Assembly (NCBI GenBank): GCA_028829895.1 | Contig: CM054181.1 | Coordinates: 5,790,001-5,854,000, forward strand | Direction: 5' to 3' | DNA length: 64,000 nt | From: Sinotaia quadrata | Lineage: Eukaryota; Mollusca; Gastropoda; Architaenioglossa; Viviparidae | Shown here: piece by piece, positions 14,401-26,300 of the stretch | Numbering within the stretch: position 1 is the first letter of the stretch | How the letters are laid out: the number at the start of each line of letters is the position of its first letter | Program-made: the position numbers and the translations under genes | The notes under the pieces: generated by a model | Seen by the model: only the letters and a program-made list of their open reading frames with translations | Databases searched by the model: none | What the model was told of the DNA's origin: nothing

Positions 14401-16561
14401 GGCACTGTTTGAGGTCTCACAGTCAACACATGGTTCAAACACACATAGCTTTAAGTCCCAGATACTTCACACACAGCTTTAAGTCCCAGATATTTCACAC
14501 ACATAGCTTTAAGTCCCATATATTTCACACACTTGGCTTTAAGTCCCAGATACTTCCACACATAACTTTAAGTCCCAGATATTTAACACACTTAGCTTTA
14601 ACAGTTTAAGTCCCATATACTTCCACACATAACTTTAAGTCCCAGATACTTCACACACATAACTTGAAATACTAGAGACTGTTTACAGAGCTTAAAATCC
14701 CAGAGACAATACATATTCAGGGGCCTATCTACAGCTTAAAGTCCAAGAGTCTACACTCTTATAGCCTGAACTGTTGAAGTCTAGAGACCTATACATTTAC
14801 AGCTTAAAGTCCTAAAGTCTATCTATGTGTGAAATCTCAAGAGAATATACCACAGAGTATGCGGCAGGTTTTAATGATTAAAATTATTTTTAATGATTAA
14901 TCATAAAATGTTGTTTACTTTACTTACTTAACTAAAAAGTCTGTTGCAATAAAAAAAATAAACCCAAGATTCTGATGGAGGGAACTGCAAGTGATTGCAC
15001 TGTGAAAATATAAGGCCATTTCAGGCATTTTAAATGAATATTTTGGTTTTAAATTAAGTTCTTATGGTACTGTTTCAACTGCTGAAAATGTTTGCTGTAT
15101 ACATTGTCATAATTCCTTTGCATATCAATTTCTTAGCTAGAACACTTCGCTAATTTACCACTTGCAACATATACATCTGATCCAGCATCAAAAAGTACTG
15201 GACAGAGCATCATCCAGTAAGACATCATCACCATCATCTACAGCACAACAAGGTAAAGTTAGTCAATTCTTCTGTTGAAGTGAATGACTATTGAGTTCTC
15301 AGTTACATGATATCAACAGTTCTCTGGCAAAGTGGACTGCAACATCCATGCAAAGATCCACTTCTGTGGTGGAAGATGAATGAACACTGGTTTCCTAGAT
15401 TGGCATTGCTGGCAAAAACTGTTCTTTGTATACCAGCAACTTCAGTGCCATCAGTGCCATGTGAGAGATTCAGTGCAGCTGGTAAAATTGTAAACAAAAC
15501 ACATTGCTCACTTGAAACACATAATGTGAACATGCCTGTTTGCCTACGGGACTGGAAGAAAGGAGATTATGAATAGCATTTTTAATCATTGCCGTTTGAA
15601 AGTCTGAACTTATTTATTAAATGTTTACAAATACAATGTTTGCAAAAATAAAAAATGTGGAAATTTCTTAATTAAAATTAACTATTAATTAATCGTTATT
15701 TTTAAAAAAGTAATCGTTACCAGCCCTAATATATAGCCTACTTACAGTTATACCTCTTAGGCCTGATACTATACACATATAGCTTGATATTCTAGAAACT
15801 AGTATACTGAAATCCCAGGACTAAACCCACACAATGCTTGACCACCAAAGATGTAGAACCAGACAATGCTTGCATATCGGAAATATATACATATCTGAAG
15901 AAAGTATCAAAAGAAAAGGCAAGAAAAAATGATGATACACTATTCCTGTGTTTTGGGAGATAAGAAAAGCTTGACTTAGTCTTATTATATATTGTTCCCA
16001 TTCACTCTTATCCACCAACCAAGTCTTTTTCTTCTAATACAGTTTAGTATACAGTCAGTTGCAATAAACATTTCCCACCCAGTCCTAATGTTAATTTTTA
16101 AACTGTATGCTTCAACAATATTATTTTATTGTTCCTACTAAAACTAGTATGTAACCTTTGTAGTTTATACTATAGACTACTGTTTAAAAGAACATCTATG
16201 TTTTGTCTTGACAGTTGATATTGGTTTCATCTTGTTTCTTTAGTTGAGTATCAATAAATATAAATGTTACACCAAATTCATAACAACTACTAAGACCACA
16301 TTAATATTTATAGGCTCAAAGTTCATCCTAACTACTAAGACCGTATCCGCATTTGTATGCTCAAAGTCCATCCTTCCCCCATCCTTCCCCTAAGCAATTT
16401 AGCAATACAGCAAATAGACAGCATGCAAGTTTGATGACCTCTCTACTTCTTCAAGAGTAAATGAAAGATTGCATTATTATGTTATTTTTATGAAATAGCA
16501 GTTTAATAATTAAACAGAATGATTTATTACCAAAAGCTACTCTGGGATTTCTTGCTGCCAT
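1548..16561 (-). CDS. DERA: Deoxyribose-phosphate aldolase, complete 8-exon gene
   Basis: The enzyme cleaves 2-deoxyribose-5-phosphate to glyceraldehyde-3-phosphate and acetaldehyde (EC 4.1.2.4), a cytosolic step of deoxynucleoside catabolism. Coding exons in transcript order: 16559-16561 start within 16531-16561, 13622-13719, 12421-12568, 7837-7932, 7290-7424, 4765-4893, 2394-2506, 1548-1754. Every junction is GT-AG and the phases (1,0,1,1,1,1,0) match across each intron. The exons total 957 nt, giving 318 residues, the same length as I recall for human DERA. The family motifs are present: IDLTTLSGDD near residue 55, AVCVYPSRV near 100, EIDIVINR with catalytic Asp155, FIKTSTGK with Schiff-base Lys218, and GFKPAGG with Lys254. 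The protein ends GRYAAANELAMA. No frameshift or missing catalytic residue is seen. The N-terminal 10 residues are on a tiny first exon; I chose its ATG because the phase joins exactly to exon 2. The gene is divergent from DONSON. Identification is by family knowledge; exon edges are read directly. Confidence 0.96.
3240..3920. repeat. Diverged 50-57 bp minisatellite in a DERA intron
   Basis: About a dozen units share the core AACAGATGATGTGGCCAATA followed by an AAACTATTAAAGCA-like segment. The period is exactly 50 bp in the last copies (3781, 3831, 3881) and looser before. Earlier units are more diverged, so turnover seems recent at the 3900 end. Confidence 0.85.
4230..4296. repeat. (TA)n/(CA)n microsatellite
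   Basis: A TA dinucleotide run of about 50 bp passes into a short CA run. It lies in a DERA intron. Confidence 0.95.
4865..5195 (-). repeat. Tandem duplication of the DERA exon 6 start and its 3' splice site
   Basis: The first 20-odd nt of exon 6 and the adjoining acceptor are repeated 55 bp further into the upstream intron (4868 versus 4923 for CATCAAC). More decayed echoes follow near 4972, 5049, 5105 and 5158. The nearest copy keeps AG before GTGTTTACAAAGAGGTG and reads V-Y-K-E-V-E-L-M, followed by a GTAACA that could serve as a donor. Confidence 0.7.
5430..5475. repeat. (GT)n microsatellite
   Basis: A GT run broken twice by TTT, in a DERA intron. Confidence 0.95.
5855..6075. repeat. ~56 bp minisatellite, about 3.5 units
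   Basis: The unit contains GTAGGATCTGATTAGTCTAC and ACAACAAAATATCCTTATCA. Three close copies are followed by a partial one. Confidence 0.85.
6111..6469. repeat. 50 bp minisatellite, seven units
   Basis: Units begin TGCAGATGCC at 6111, 6161, 6211 and so on at an exact 50-bp period. They differ by only a few substitutions (GTGTC/TTGTC/GTGGC, GATT/GATC), which indicates recent expansion or homogenisation. It lies in a DERA intron. Confidence 0.95.
6770..6935. repeat. ~60 bp minisatellite, nearly three units
   Basis: The unit contains ATTGAAATCCAGATACAAGT and AACAATAAAACTTGTG. It lies in a DERA intron. Confidence 0.85.
7980..8155. repeat. 44-48 bp minisatellite, four diverged units
   Basis: Units start TTTACTACAAAATCCACAGA at about 7981, 8025, 8069 and 8117. 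It lies in the DERA intron just upstream of exon 4. A second small array (52 bp, two units, ACCAGCATACCATAATCCTT) follows at 8395-8500. Confidence 0.75.
9086..10560 (+). pseudogene. Decayed LINE (non-LTR retrotransposon) reverse-transcriptase remnant
   Basis: Broken open frames in the same direction match a LINE polyprotein in order. Visible pieces are LWLKHHPG..ISEQRFLHQKR near 9110, FWEIWSNPNMHD near 9780, a linker ending in LPAWMEKKKV near 10060, then WKDPKKDTTPNNYCPITCLS around 10080, DYQKAYDSVPQS near 10310 and CGILQGDSLSALPLCTAL near 10470. These correspond to fingers and palm segments of a LINE reverse transcriptase. Stops and frameshifts separate them, so the copy is dead. It sits antisense in a DERA intron. 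Clade assignment is not possible by eye. Confidence 0.8.
11480..11870. repeat. Two adjacent tandem arrays (about 45 bp and about 95 bp units)
   Basis: 11480-11640 holds about four units with GGACAGAGAACAAGACGTAA. 11680-11870 holds two units with GCAGATATATGAGACT and AGAATAAGCTGTCCTA. It lies in a DERA intron. Confidence 0.8.
12770..13165. repeat. ~60 bp diverged minisatellite, about six units
   Basis: Units share AATGCAGAATCTAAATCTTA and GTTAAGGCTGAATACACATT. Length variation between units is large. It lies in the DERA intron between exons 2 and 3. Confidence 0.8.
14340..14700. repeat. ~30 bp minisatellite, about 12 units
   Basis: The unit is about CACACATAGCTTTAAGTCCC plus AGATACTT. Flanks up to 14830 carry weaker echoes (AGCTTAAAGTCC). 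It lies in DERA intron 1. Confidence 0.85.
14862..15731 (+). mobile_element. hAT-family DNA transposon remnant with C-terminal dimerisation domain
   Basis: The open frame at about 15307-15576 reads DPLLWWKMNEHWFP, then LAKTVLCIPATSVPS, then ERFSAAGKIVNK. This is the hAT transposase C-terminal (hATC) signature. A small duplication (SVPSVPCERF) has disturbed the usual SVPSERVFSAAG spacing. The right edge ends TAATCGTTACCAGCCCTA, which looks like a hAT terminal repeat; the left edge near 14862 (GGCAGGTTTTAATGATT) is a weaker match. The catalytic part is missing, so the copy is an internally deleted relic. It lies antisense in DERA intron 1. Element edges are approximate. Confidence 0.7.
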
Positions 16562-17332
16562 CTTCCTCTTTCTTGAATAGTCGAATCTATGAGTTAGCCA
16601 AGATCATATAACTTGGGCGAAGTTATGTAGGTGTAAGTTGGAGCGCTCCCCAAATTCATCATCATATAAATCGGCGTCCTGTTCATGCACTATGTCTATG
16701 CACCAGAAGTAAATGTTGCGTAGAGTTAGTAATTTGTATATCTGTGGGTGAATGAAATAAATTTGCGTGTTTGCAAATGACTATATTTCAGGAATAATTT
16801 TCCAAAAGATTACGGCGTCTGCTGCTACTATTCCTAGAGCATACATTTTCAAAATTTATTAGCAACTAACAGCAAAAAGTAGAAATCTGAACAAAGAATC
16901 ACTTTCTATTGTATTGCTGTTAATGATATTTGCACTAATGTGGACTCAAATATTTTAATCAGTAACTGAAGTTCCAGATGTTTGATATCAGTTACCACTG
17001 ACCTACTTGTTAAAAAAAAATCTGTATTTAAGATTTTTAGTAGGCCTACCTGAAAACTGTCTTTAATTTTACGTGTATACAGAAAATATTCGCTTAATCA
17101 TTTAAGTAATTTTGTGTTTATATAATCCTTTATAAAATATATCTTTCTTAAACGTCTAATAAATTTGCAACACTAAATTAAATATTCTTAAAAATAGATG
17201 TATGAGCTAGCTTGAGTTTTCGTCAAATAGGCGCGATATTCAATCTTTCGCAGTTCCTGTCTTTGTGGTATTTCGGTGGAAGAAGGTACTTATAAATCAA
17301 ACCCAAACAGTAGCTTTACTAAATTTGACATC
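16562..17332. promoter_or_regulatory. Divergent intergenic region between DERA and DONSON
   Basis: The start codons of DERA (minus) and DONSON (plus) are only 771 bp apart and point away from each other, so both promoters must lie here. A GGCGCGATATT element near 17230 resembles an E2F-type core (GGCGCG), which would fit a replication gene; this is inference. No TATA box is obvious for either gene. Confidence 0.6.
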
Positions 17333-20300
17333 ATGTCATCGCCCTTGTCAAAATGGATAAAACCAACAGATATAATGCGTATACATCGACTGAAAAGGAA
17401 ATCATCCGTAAAAAGGGGAACAATTGGAGCTGATACAGATGGCAGCAATAGAAACTCAAGGAGACTACACAATATCAATACCTGTAAAAGAAAAAATCCG
17501 TTCACTTGTAATTCTCCAACCAAGAAATCCACAGTACAAGTTGAAGAAAAAGAAAATTCACCCACGAAATTATTTTCAGACGACGAAGACATAGTTTTTT
17601 CTGATTCCGAACCTGAAATTAGTGACAACTCACAACACAGGTTGTTCCAGATTCTAAATACAGCAGACCAAGTAAGATTACGTCGTCCACGTTTAGTAAA
17701 CTTTATTTATAATATTAAAATGAATTTGATTGTTACTTGTATATTTTTCGTATTTTTATTAATCTGATATATTTGATTATACTCATTCATTTATAATTAA
17801 TATTTACATTAAATATATATAATCTTTGTACATTGCTATGAACAGAGTAAGACAAAAAGCTTTTAAACTAATGAAAGTTTCAGTGTTGTCATAACTTGTA
17901 CTGCGCCAGCTGGAGTAAGCTATTTTTATGAAAGTTTTTCAGTATCTGTACCTATAGAGAAATAGAATATTTATGTTTGTTATTAGTATTACTATTTGTA
18001 CTGTTACTAGTATTACTATTAGTAAATAGTATTAGTAGGATCCTATTCCACACAGTAATAGTACTAATAATTATATAATTTTTTGCTGACTAAATTATTG
18101 CTTTCAGAAACTTCAAGCAAAGGGATCAATAACAGATTTAAAAGTCTTGCGTGATCATACTGAAGATAAAAATCAGTTTAATATTTCTTTCCATAAAAAC
18201 TGTTTGGAGAAAAAGATGAACCATTCCTCAACACCTGACACACAGTTACACTTCAATGATGATAGAGTTTCAGAGAAGCATTTGGTAAGTACTTTAGCAT
18301 TTTGTGCAACTATAACTAGACTTAGATTTTTGAGATTACTCAGAATGGTTGATTTCAGTATCTGCAATTGCTTTTTTTTGCAGCAATACCTTATTTTATT
18401 GGTATCTTACCCTCTGTATGTTGTATATTTCTGATGATACCATACTCTCTGTTGTATATTTCTGATGGTAAATTGCCCTCTATAGATTGTTTATTGCTGA
18501 TCAGCCTGATGGTACCCTACCTTCTTTAGGTTGTATATTTCCTGTGGTACCTGATAATTGATATTAGTGATAAGTGATACTGATAGTGGCACTGTATATG
18601 ATGCATATTCCTGATGGTACCTTACCATCTGTGTGCTTTATATTTCTGATGGTATCTGATGCTCTGTGTATTGTGTATTTCTATAGTTATGGAAGATGAA
18701 CAAACAATTGTGACTGAAAATGATAAAAACTGTTTATATTAGGTGGAAAATATATGTGTTCATAGATTCCATGGAAGGCAAAACAAAGTAAAAGATTTCT
18801 TTGAATATGTTTTCTGATAACTAATATATATATATAATACATCTTTTAGAAATGTTCTGCCTTGTCTTTAAACTGATTTCTTGTGGTTTAGCATCTGTAG
18901 CACAATATTTATTCTTATCTATCCATTTTTATATTTTTAAATAATCAGTGTCTATTATTTAGGATTAAACTAAAAATAAAATTGAAATTAACTAGAAACA
19001 TCATGCTTAAAAAGTCTTGAGTAAAATGGAATGTAAATATATCATTTGTGTATCATTTTATTTTCTGCAGAGCAAAGGTGACCATATGCCTGTAGACTGG
19101 AGCTTAAAAGTGAAACTGAGAATTGTATCTCCACTTTCTCCTGCTTTTGATAATCTCCTTGCAAAAAGTTCTGCTGAAGCCAAGGCACTGACTGACTTTG
19201 TGCATAATACACCATTGGTAGGTTAAAATTGAAAAAGAGTATTGGCTATTGTTAATGTTATCTACAATATTTCATTTTAATATTCTTTGGTTAGGGTTTC
19301 TGGCATGTTTTTATTGAGTTTGGTATTGGCAGATTTATAATTTGATTGCCCATGTGTAGGGCATACTCATTTGCTTATATAATTGAAACTTAAGTCCCAA
19401 AATATGACAGGTAGATCACAAGATGCAAAAATAAAAAAGGTTCTTTTTTGTAAAATATTGAAATTTATATATCTATATCAGTATATGTAGCACGTGTGTG
19501 TCCTCTAAAATATATCTTGTAAAAGAGTTTATATGTCCAAAAATTTCTGATCTTGTTAAGTGCACTTAACATGTAGTATAATGTAAATTTTTTCTTCACA
19601 ACTTTTGCTGCTACAACTTCTAGTGTTAAGCTATATGCATGTACCAAATTAATAAAACAAGGTTCATTTCTTTCATTTTCCAATTTTCTGACTGAAAATA
19701 TCTGTTTCAAAATAAATATACCCTCCCCCCCAGTGAATATTTATGTATATAATCTCTCCAAAATGAACATTTATGTACACAATCCACCAAACAATATTGC
19801 AAATTTTGAAGTTTTCTTATGTCTGTTTTTTTAAATTTTATTTTTACATTATATTTAATGCAGCTAAGACTTTAACATTTGATGCTCAATAATTATATAT
19901 GGATGCCATTTGCTAAAACTACATTATACCTATTGAACTTGTTTCTAAGTATTGGGTGACCACTGACTTGAAATTATTGGAAATGGATATCTGAATTTCA
20001 TGTTTATAACCATTTATGATATAATGGAGTATTGATAACTCATTGACTTTATATTGCCAGTGTAGTATAATTATAAACATTTGTAATTTTATTTAAGATT
20101 CAGGATGGGTTACTGAACTCTCTTCACCGTTGTTGTGGCAGTTGTTGATACACATAGTTTGCGCTTGATTCAATTTGGGTTGTAGAATGAAACAAAGAGT
20201 GATAGGTTACTCAACTCTTGTCAATGTTGTTGTGTAAGTTGATGGTGTAGTTTGTGCTTGATTCTATTTGGGTTTCAGGGTGAAGCGAAGAGTGATGAGC

Positions 20301-23300
20301 TGTTGAGCTCTCTGCAGCACTGTTGTAATTTCTGGGTACACCCAAGTTTACCCTGGTTTCCAGCATTTCCACGAATTGTTTCAGACTACAAAATCAGGTG
20401 ACCTTTGGGAGCAATGCTTCTTGAGAATTAAAGCTGCCATCTGCATAGACATATGCAAAAGCATGCATGCTTATTTCACTGTTTACTGATTAGTGATTTA
20501 ATGAAAGATATATGTACAGGAATAATTTACTTCAGCATCCAGATGAGAATTTAATATTATTTAAAAAAAAAAAATTAACAGAATAGTTTTTTAAATTTAT
20601 TGTTTTAAAGACAAAGTGATATTTAATAGTTGAATAGTCTTATTAAACTGAAATATATGCATTTATTCTTCTTATTATATTAATATTATAATTATTAGTT
20701 TATTATGTATATCTGATCTAACAAAAAAATGGCTAGAATTATAGGGAAAAAATCCCAGTTTCGCCATCTTCATCATCTTACTAATGGTGGTATAATTAGT
20801 GCAACAAAATTCTATAACTTTGCTAATATGCAGTATTATGAAAGCATAAAATTTTTAAATATTTTAAATAAGTTACTTCAACTATTCATTTGTAAACAAG
20901 TAGTTATGGTAGATGCATAATAATAAGTATCAAATGTCTTCAAATGGATTTACCAACTAAAGTTAATAGCAGAAAATAAAGACCAGTTTTTATCCTGGTA
21001 GTGGCGAGAGTAATAAGATTATCTATATTAAAAAAAATGTGTCATACACATTTATGTTATGAATAGTGTTAAAAGTAATGCTATCAGTATATAAAGTAAA
21101 ATATTATGATGCAATTAACACATAAGCAACTGCTCGTATAATAAAATGCATTCATACAAATTGAGATTACAAGATAAGGGTTTGAGGAATTTAATATATG
21201 AACATCTTATTCAGTCGATTTTTTAAATATTAAATTAGATATTGCAAAGTAATTAAATGACAACAATCTATTTATTATTTTATACAAGATATTCATTGAT
21301 AGTTAATCATGTTACCATACATATCAAGTTATTACTGCAAGAAGTACCTGTTTTAATAATTCGTTAAAACTGCTTTTAGGCATTTGTTAGTGTATAATTC
21401 AGCCTCTGCTTGCATTTAATAGTCTTCTTGGAAATGTTTACTGCACAGTACTATATGCTTGGATGAAAGTTTTCTCGTTTCATCTTTGTAATCTAGTTTT
21501 TTCGTAATTTGTGATCTTTGGGAAATGTAAAATAAAAAAAATGAATATTTTTGGTATATGCAGCCGTATGCATTGCAGTATTTAACCCTGTTTTAATTTA
21601 TCAAACTACGCATTTAATGTAAGACAATAGGTCTGAAACAGCTTTTGTGGATTGTAGTTTCCACTCGTGACGTTACATGCTATTTTGCTATGGTGAGAAG
21701 TCAGTCTTGAAAATGAATGAGAGCCCAGATTTCTTTTGGAAATATTAACTTTCAATACCAAAATAAATGTATTATTATAAATCTCTGAAAATTTAAATTT
21801 TGCAGTCTTGATGCTAAGAATGGGAATTACTCATTTCATATAGATTTATTCATATCTATAGATAACCTAGATTCCATTTCACTTGGTCTTTAAATTTGTT
21901 TTTTTCTTTGAGTTATCTTTCTGATAAAATATGTAACCCCAGTGATTTTTCAAATATCAGACAACTATACCTTAGTTTTCTTTTACCTTTGGATAGATTT
22001 TTCAATATAAACACATTAATATAAATATTTTATTTTATTTCTATTTTAGCACTTTAAAAAGTTTGCAAGAACATCTAAAGTAAAAAGTCTCGTTGGCGGC
22101 CAATATCTTTGTAAATGCTTAATTCCAAACATACCCATTTCTTAAAGAGAAGAAACATCAAGTAATTTCTAGTAGTCATAAAATAAAAGTTGACACTTGA
22201 AATTGGGGCTAAGATTATAGATTGCATAGAGAAGTGGTGATAATCAAAGGAAAGTACTCATTCAACAAGCAGCTTCCCACTCATATGTTTAAATCTGATT
22301 AATTAGATTTCCTTGAACTATGACAACTTTTAAAAGATAATTTTTTTTCTGAATACTCATAAGATGAGTGTACATTTAAGAATATACAGATTATACCCCA
22401 CATATCATGCACAAAAAGCTGGGTGTTAAGTCTGATTTTTCTGTATATTATATATATCTTAAAACTGAAACTTTTAGAAATCTTCTGAGTCAGAAGATAG
22501 ATTATGAGGTTCTTATATATATGTAAAATGTCTTCTAGATAATTATTCATGGCTGCTCTTGTCAAAAAGAGTCTGAGTGCACAGTGAGCTCTTCTCTGTT
22601 AAATATAAAATGACTAACATGAAGATCCCAGGCTTACAGCATAATTTGTCAAAATAGAATTGCAGTTAATGTTGTTGGACATCATTTTGGAGTGAGAGGT
22701 AAAGCAAGTTTGTTTTATATGCACAAATGTATTATTGATTTCCACTTCCTGGAAACTAAGGAACCAGAAATTGAGTAAAAGCCTAGATAGGGGTGATCCC
22801 CAATATCTTTTACATGTTTTCTTCTAGAATAAAAGAGAAGAAATTTCCTCCTTCAAGATGTGGTTGTAAACAGTGCACAACTCTAGTTAACAAAAATATC
22901 TAATCTATAACAAGCAAAACTGGTACTGAAGGGTACCACTTGCGAGACAATTACTGCTTGAATGCTTTAATTCTTCCCAAACATTCTTTTTCTTATTTTG
23001 TTGTTTATTTTATAATTTTTGGGGTTTCAGGAAAAACATTCCCATTGACATTGGACAGAATGAAGCTATAAAAAAGGCACTCCATCATGACTGGTATGTT
23101 TTTGTTGTGGAAACTTTTTATTTACACCAGACAATTTTTTTTTGTTTTAAGGGCAGGATTAATGGACTTTCTTAAATCTCTGCTGTTTCAGTAAGTGGAA
23201 ATTTATTTTGCTGATGCATTGAGTTCCTATCATTTCATCTTGTCATAACAACTACCTTTACCTTGTACTAATACTGTATTGAAATTTCACACACACCCAC

Positions 23301-26300
23301 AATACATACACATATACCAACTGTTCTATAATATCTACTTTGTGTTAAAATTATATGGAGTATATATTTAGAAGAATCATTTAAAAACATGGTGAAAAGT
23401 GCTTGAATGTTAATGATGGAATTCCAATAAAAGATACTATATATATGTATGACAATTACAATTCTTTTGTGTTGTTAGTGAATAAATTGATTGCATTGTT
23501 TGAATATTTTTATTTTTATTTAATTTGATACACACTTATTTTATTTTAAATTAGAATTTGCTCTCACACCTCTTGGGAAGCTATACTCACAGTTTGCTGC
23601 AAAATTTACTATTGAACAATGTCTTAGCATCTTTATTTTGAAACAACCAATGAGAAAATTGAATCAGGATCATTTCGATAACTTGGGATTTTATGTCAGT
23701 TCATTTGAAAATTTCTACAATGCAAAGTAGGATGATTTTAAGCCACTGTCATTTCATCATAATCATAGATTATATTTATCAGTGATATATTAACATTTAC
23801 TTAAAAGGGAAACAGTTTTTGTTTTAACTGTAACTGTTCAAAATGCATTTTTAGAAAAAACATGATAATTTTGCGTTACAAAAAGCAGATGTTTATTCAA
23901 ACACTCCAAATATGTTAGAACAGCCCCAGTGGCCTTGAATAAGTAGAATGCTGGCAATCTAAAAATAGCATATTTGCACATTCTTTATATTGCAATCATA
24001 CTGTGAACATGTGAAGGAGATGTGGGAGTGTTAGAAAATAAAAGATTGCTTAATAATAATAATAATAAAAAAATAGTTTATATTGTAAAAATGCATTAGT
24101 TAGGTTGTTTTTCTTTTTTTAAAATTAAAAATATATTCCTAAACAGATGTATTAAACATAAAGTTTATAAACATGATAAACTATTATTATAAGTAATATT
24201 ATTTTTTTTTGTTGTTAAAAAGTTTTAAGTTTTTGAAGATATTCTGTCCAGACATTTTATATTTGATTTTCAAGATTGAAACCTTAAGATCTATTTGAAA
24301 CTTGTCTTTTCATTTGTTTATTGTCCCTCTTATGCTGGTCCAGTTAACACTTTCATTTATTGACAGTTTTATTAACAAGAATCAGGCAGAAAATTTTTAA
24401 TTGTACAGCAATAATTTTTCCTTGCCAGGATGGAAAGTTTCACATCCGTGTTTCAACAACTCAAGACAGGTTTCTGTCCATACTTCTACCTGTGTTGCCA
24501 CCAGTTCACTGTGCTTTTCAAAGGCAAAGGCATTAGTGGCCACTCTGCCCTCACTGCCTGTCTCACACCAACAACAAGGGGCATTAGAGAGTCCCTGAAA
24601 CTGGAAGGTAAGTGGAGACAAATTTCACGAACATGATGTTAATGGACATATGAAAATACTATTTGCATGAACTTCTTTTGTGTGTGGTACAAACATGCAA
24701 AGCCATGACAGTTAAGCATATGAATGTCAAGGGCAGGTTGCATTGTTTTACATTAATATGTTACTCTGTTTTACTATTTTGAATCTTTTATGAAATTTGT
24801 ATTATTCTTTGAAAAGAGTGCTTTTGTTGTTTAAAAATAAATTACTGAGCAAATGCTCATAAACTCATGTATATTTAACACACACGTACACAAGAGAGAC
24901 ATTTATAGTGGCAAACATTATTCTTTATTGTTTTTGTTTGACAGGTGTAGACTTTAGCATGCCTAATCTCAGAACTTTCAGCCACAAAAAGGACAGCTTT
25001 CTCAGAAATCAGTTTGATCCTAATTTAGTGTTGGACATTGAAAATTCACAATCCCAAAGTGGCAGGTATATTTGTTTCTTTTCTCATTTTACCTTGTTTC
25101 AACTTACTGTGTTTCTTTTATATATATGTAATAATGTATATTATAAATTTCACTTAGAGTTCTTTATTATGCTTATCTGAGGGCTATATGATTTTTTTCA
25201 CTTGACCTTTCATGCAAACTCACACAGCTATATTGTTCTACTCATTCTATCTTTCTGTGTTGTTTCTTTAGTAAATGGTTACCTTCACACAGCTATATTG
25301 TTCTACTCATTCTATCTTTCTGTGTTTCTTTAGTAAATGGTTACCTTCACACAGCTATATTGTTCTATTCATTCTATCTTTCTGTGTTGTTTCTTTAGTA
25401 AATGGTTACCTTCACACAGCTATATTGTTCTATTCATTCTATCTTTCTGTGTTGTTTCTTTAGTAAATGGTTACCTTCACACAGCTATATTACTCTATTC
25501 AAACTATTTTTGGAGTGGGGTTTTTTTGTGCAGTCAGGCAAGAACAGGCAGACTAGATGATTTCTTTCAACTTTTTAACAGGTGCAAATATTTTAAAATT
25601 TGATTGCCGCTTAATTTGATTGATTTTTTTTACTGGGTTACATTATTATGTATTAAATGGATTGACAATATACTGAAAAAAACAATATTTGCACTTTAAG
25701 TAAACTGTTTTATTTTTTTTCTTTTAATTGAGCTTTCAAACTCTGATATATGCAAGTTTTCTCCTCAGCTTTCTAGAATGGACTGAATGGATCTTTTAGT
25801 GTGTATTCCTGTGTTTTGTGCTTTCTAGAATGGACTGAACGGATCTTTTAGTGTGTATTCCTGTGTTTTGTGCTTTCTAAAATGGACTGAATGGGTCTTT
25901 TAGTGTGTATTCCTGTGTTTTGTGCTTTCTAGAATGGACTGAATGGATCTTTTAGTGTGTATTCCTGTGTTTTGAGCTTTCTAGAATGGACTGAATGGAT
26001 CTTTTAGTGTGTATTCCTGTGTTTTGTGCTTTCTAGAATGGACTGAATGGATCTTTTAGTGTGTATTCCTGTGTTTTGTGCTTTCTTAGTCATTTTATTC
26101 TTTATTCAGGAAGTCCTCAGACCAAGCACTTGAAGATGCCAGTGCAGAACTGGATGCAGATGATGAACAGGGTGATTTTGTTGCTTTAGGCGAGTGTACT
26201 TCTTTGTGGTTGGAAGACATGGGTTTAGATAGGAAAAGTTTTCCTGCCTTGGAACCAAACAAAGTGAAAATGTATCCTTCCTGCTGTCTGGGTGGTTGGA

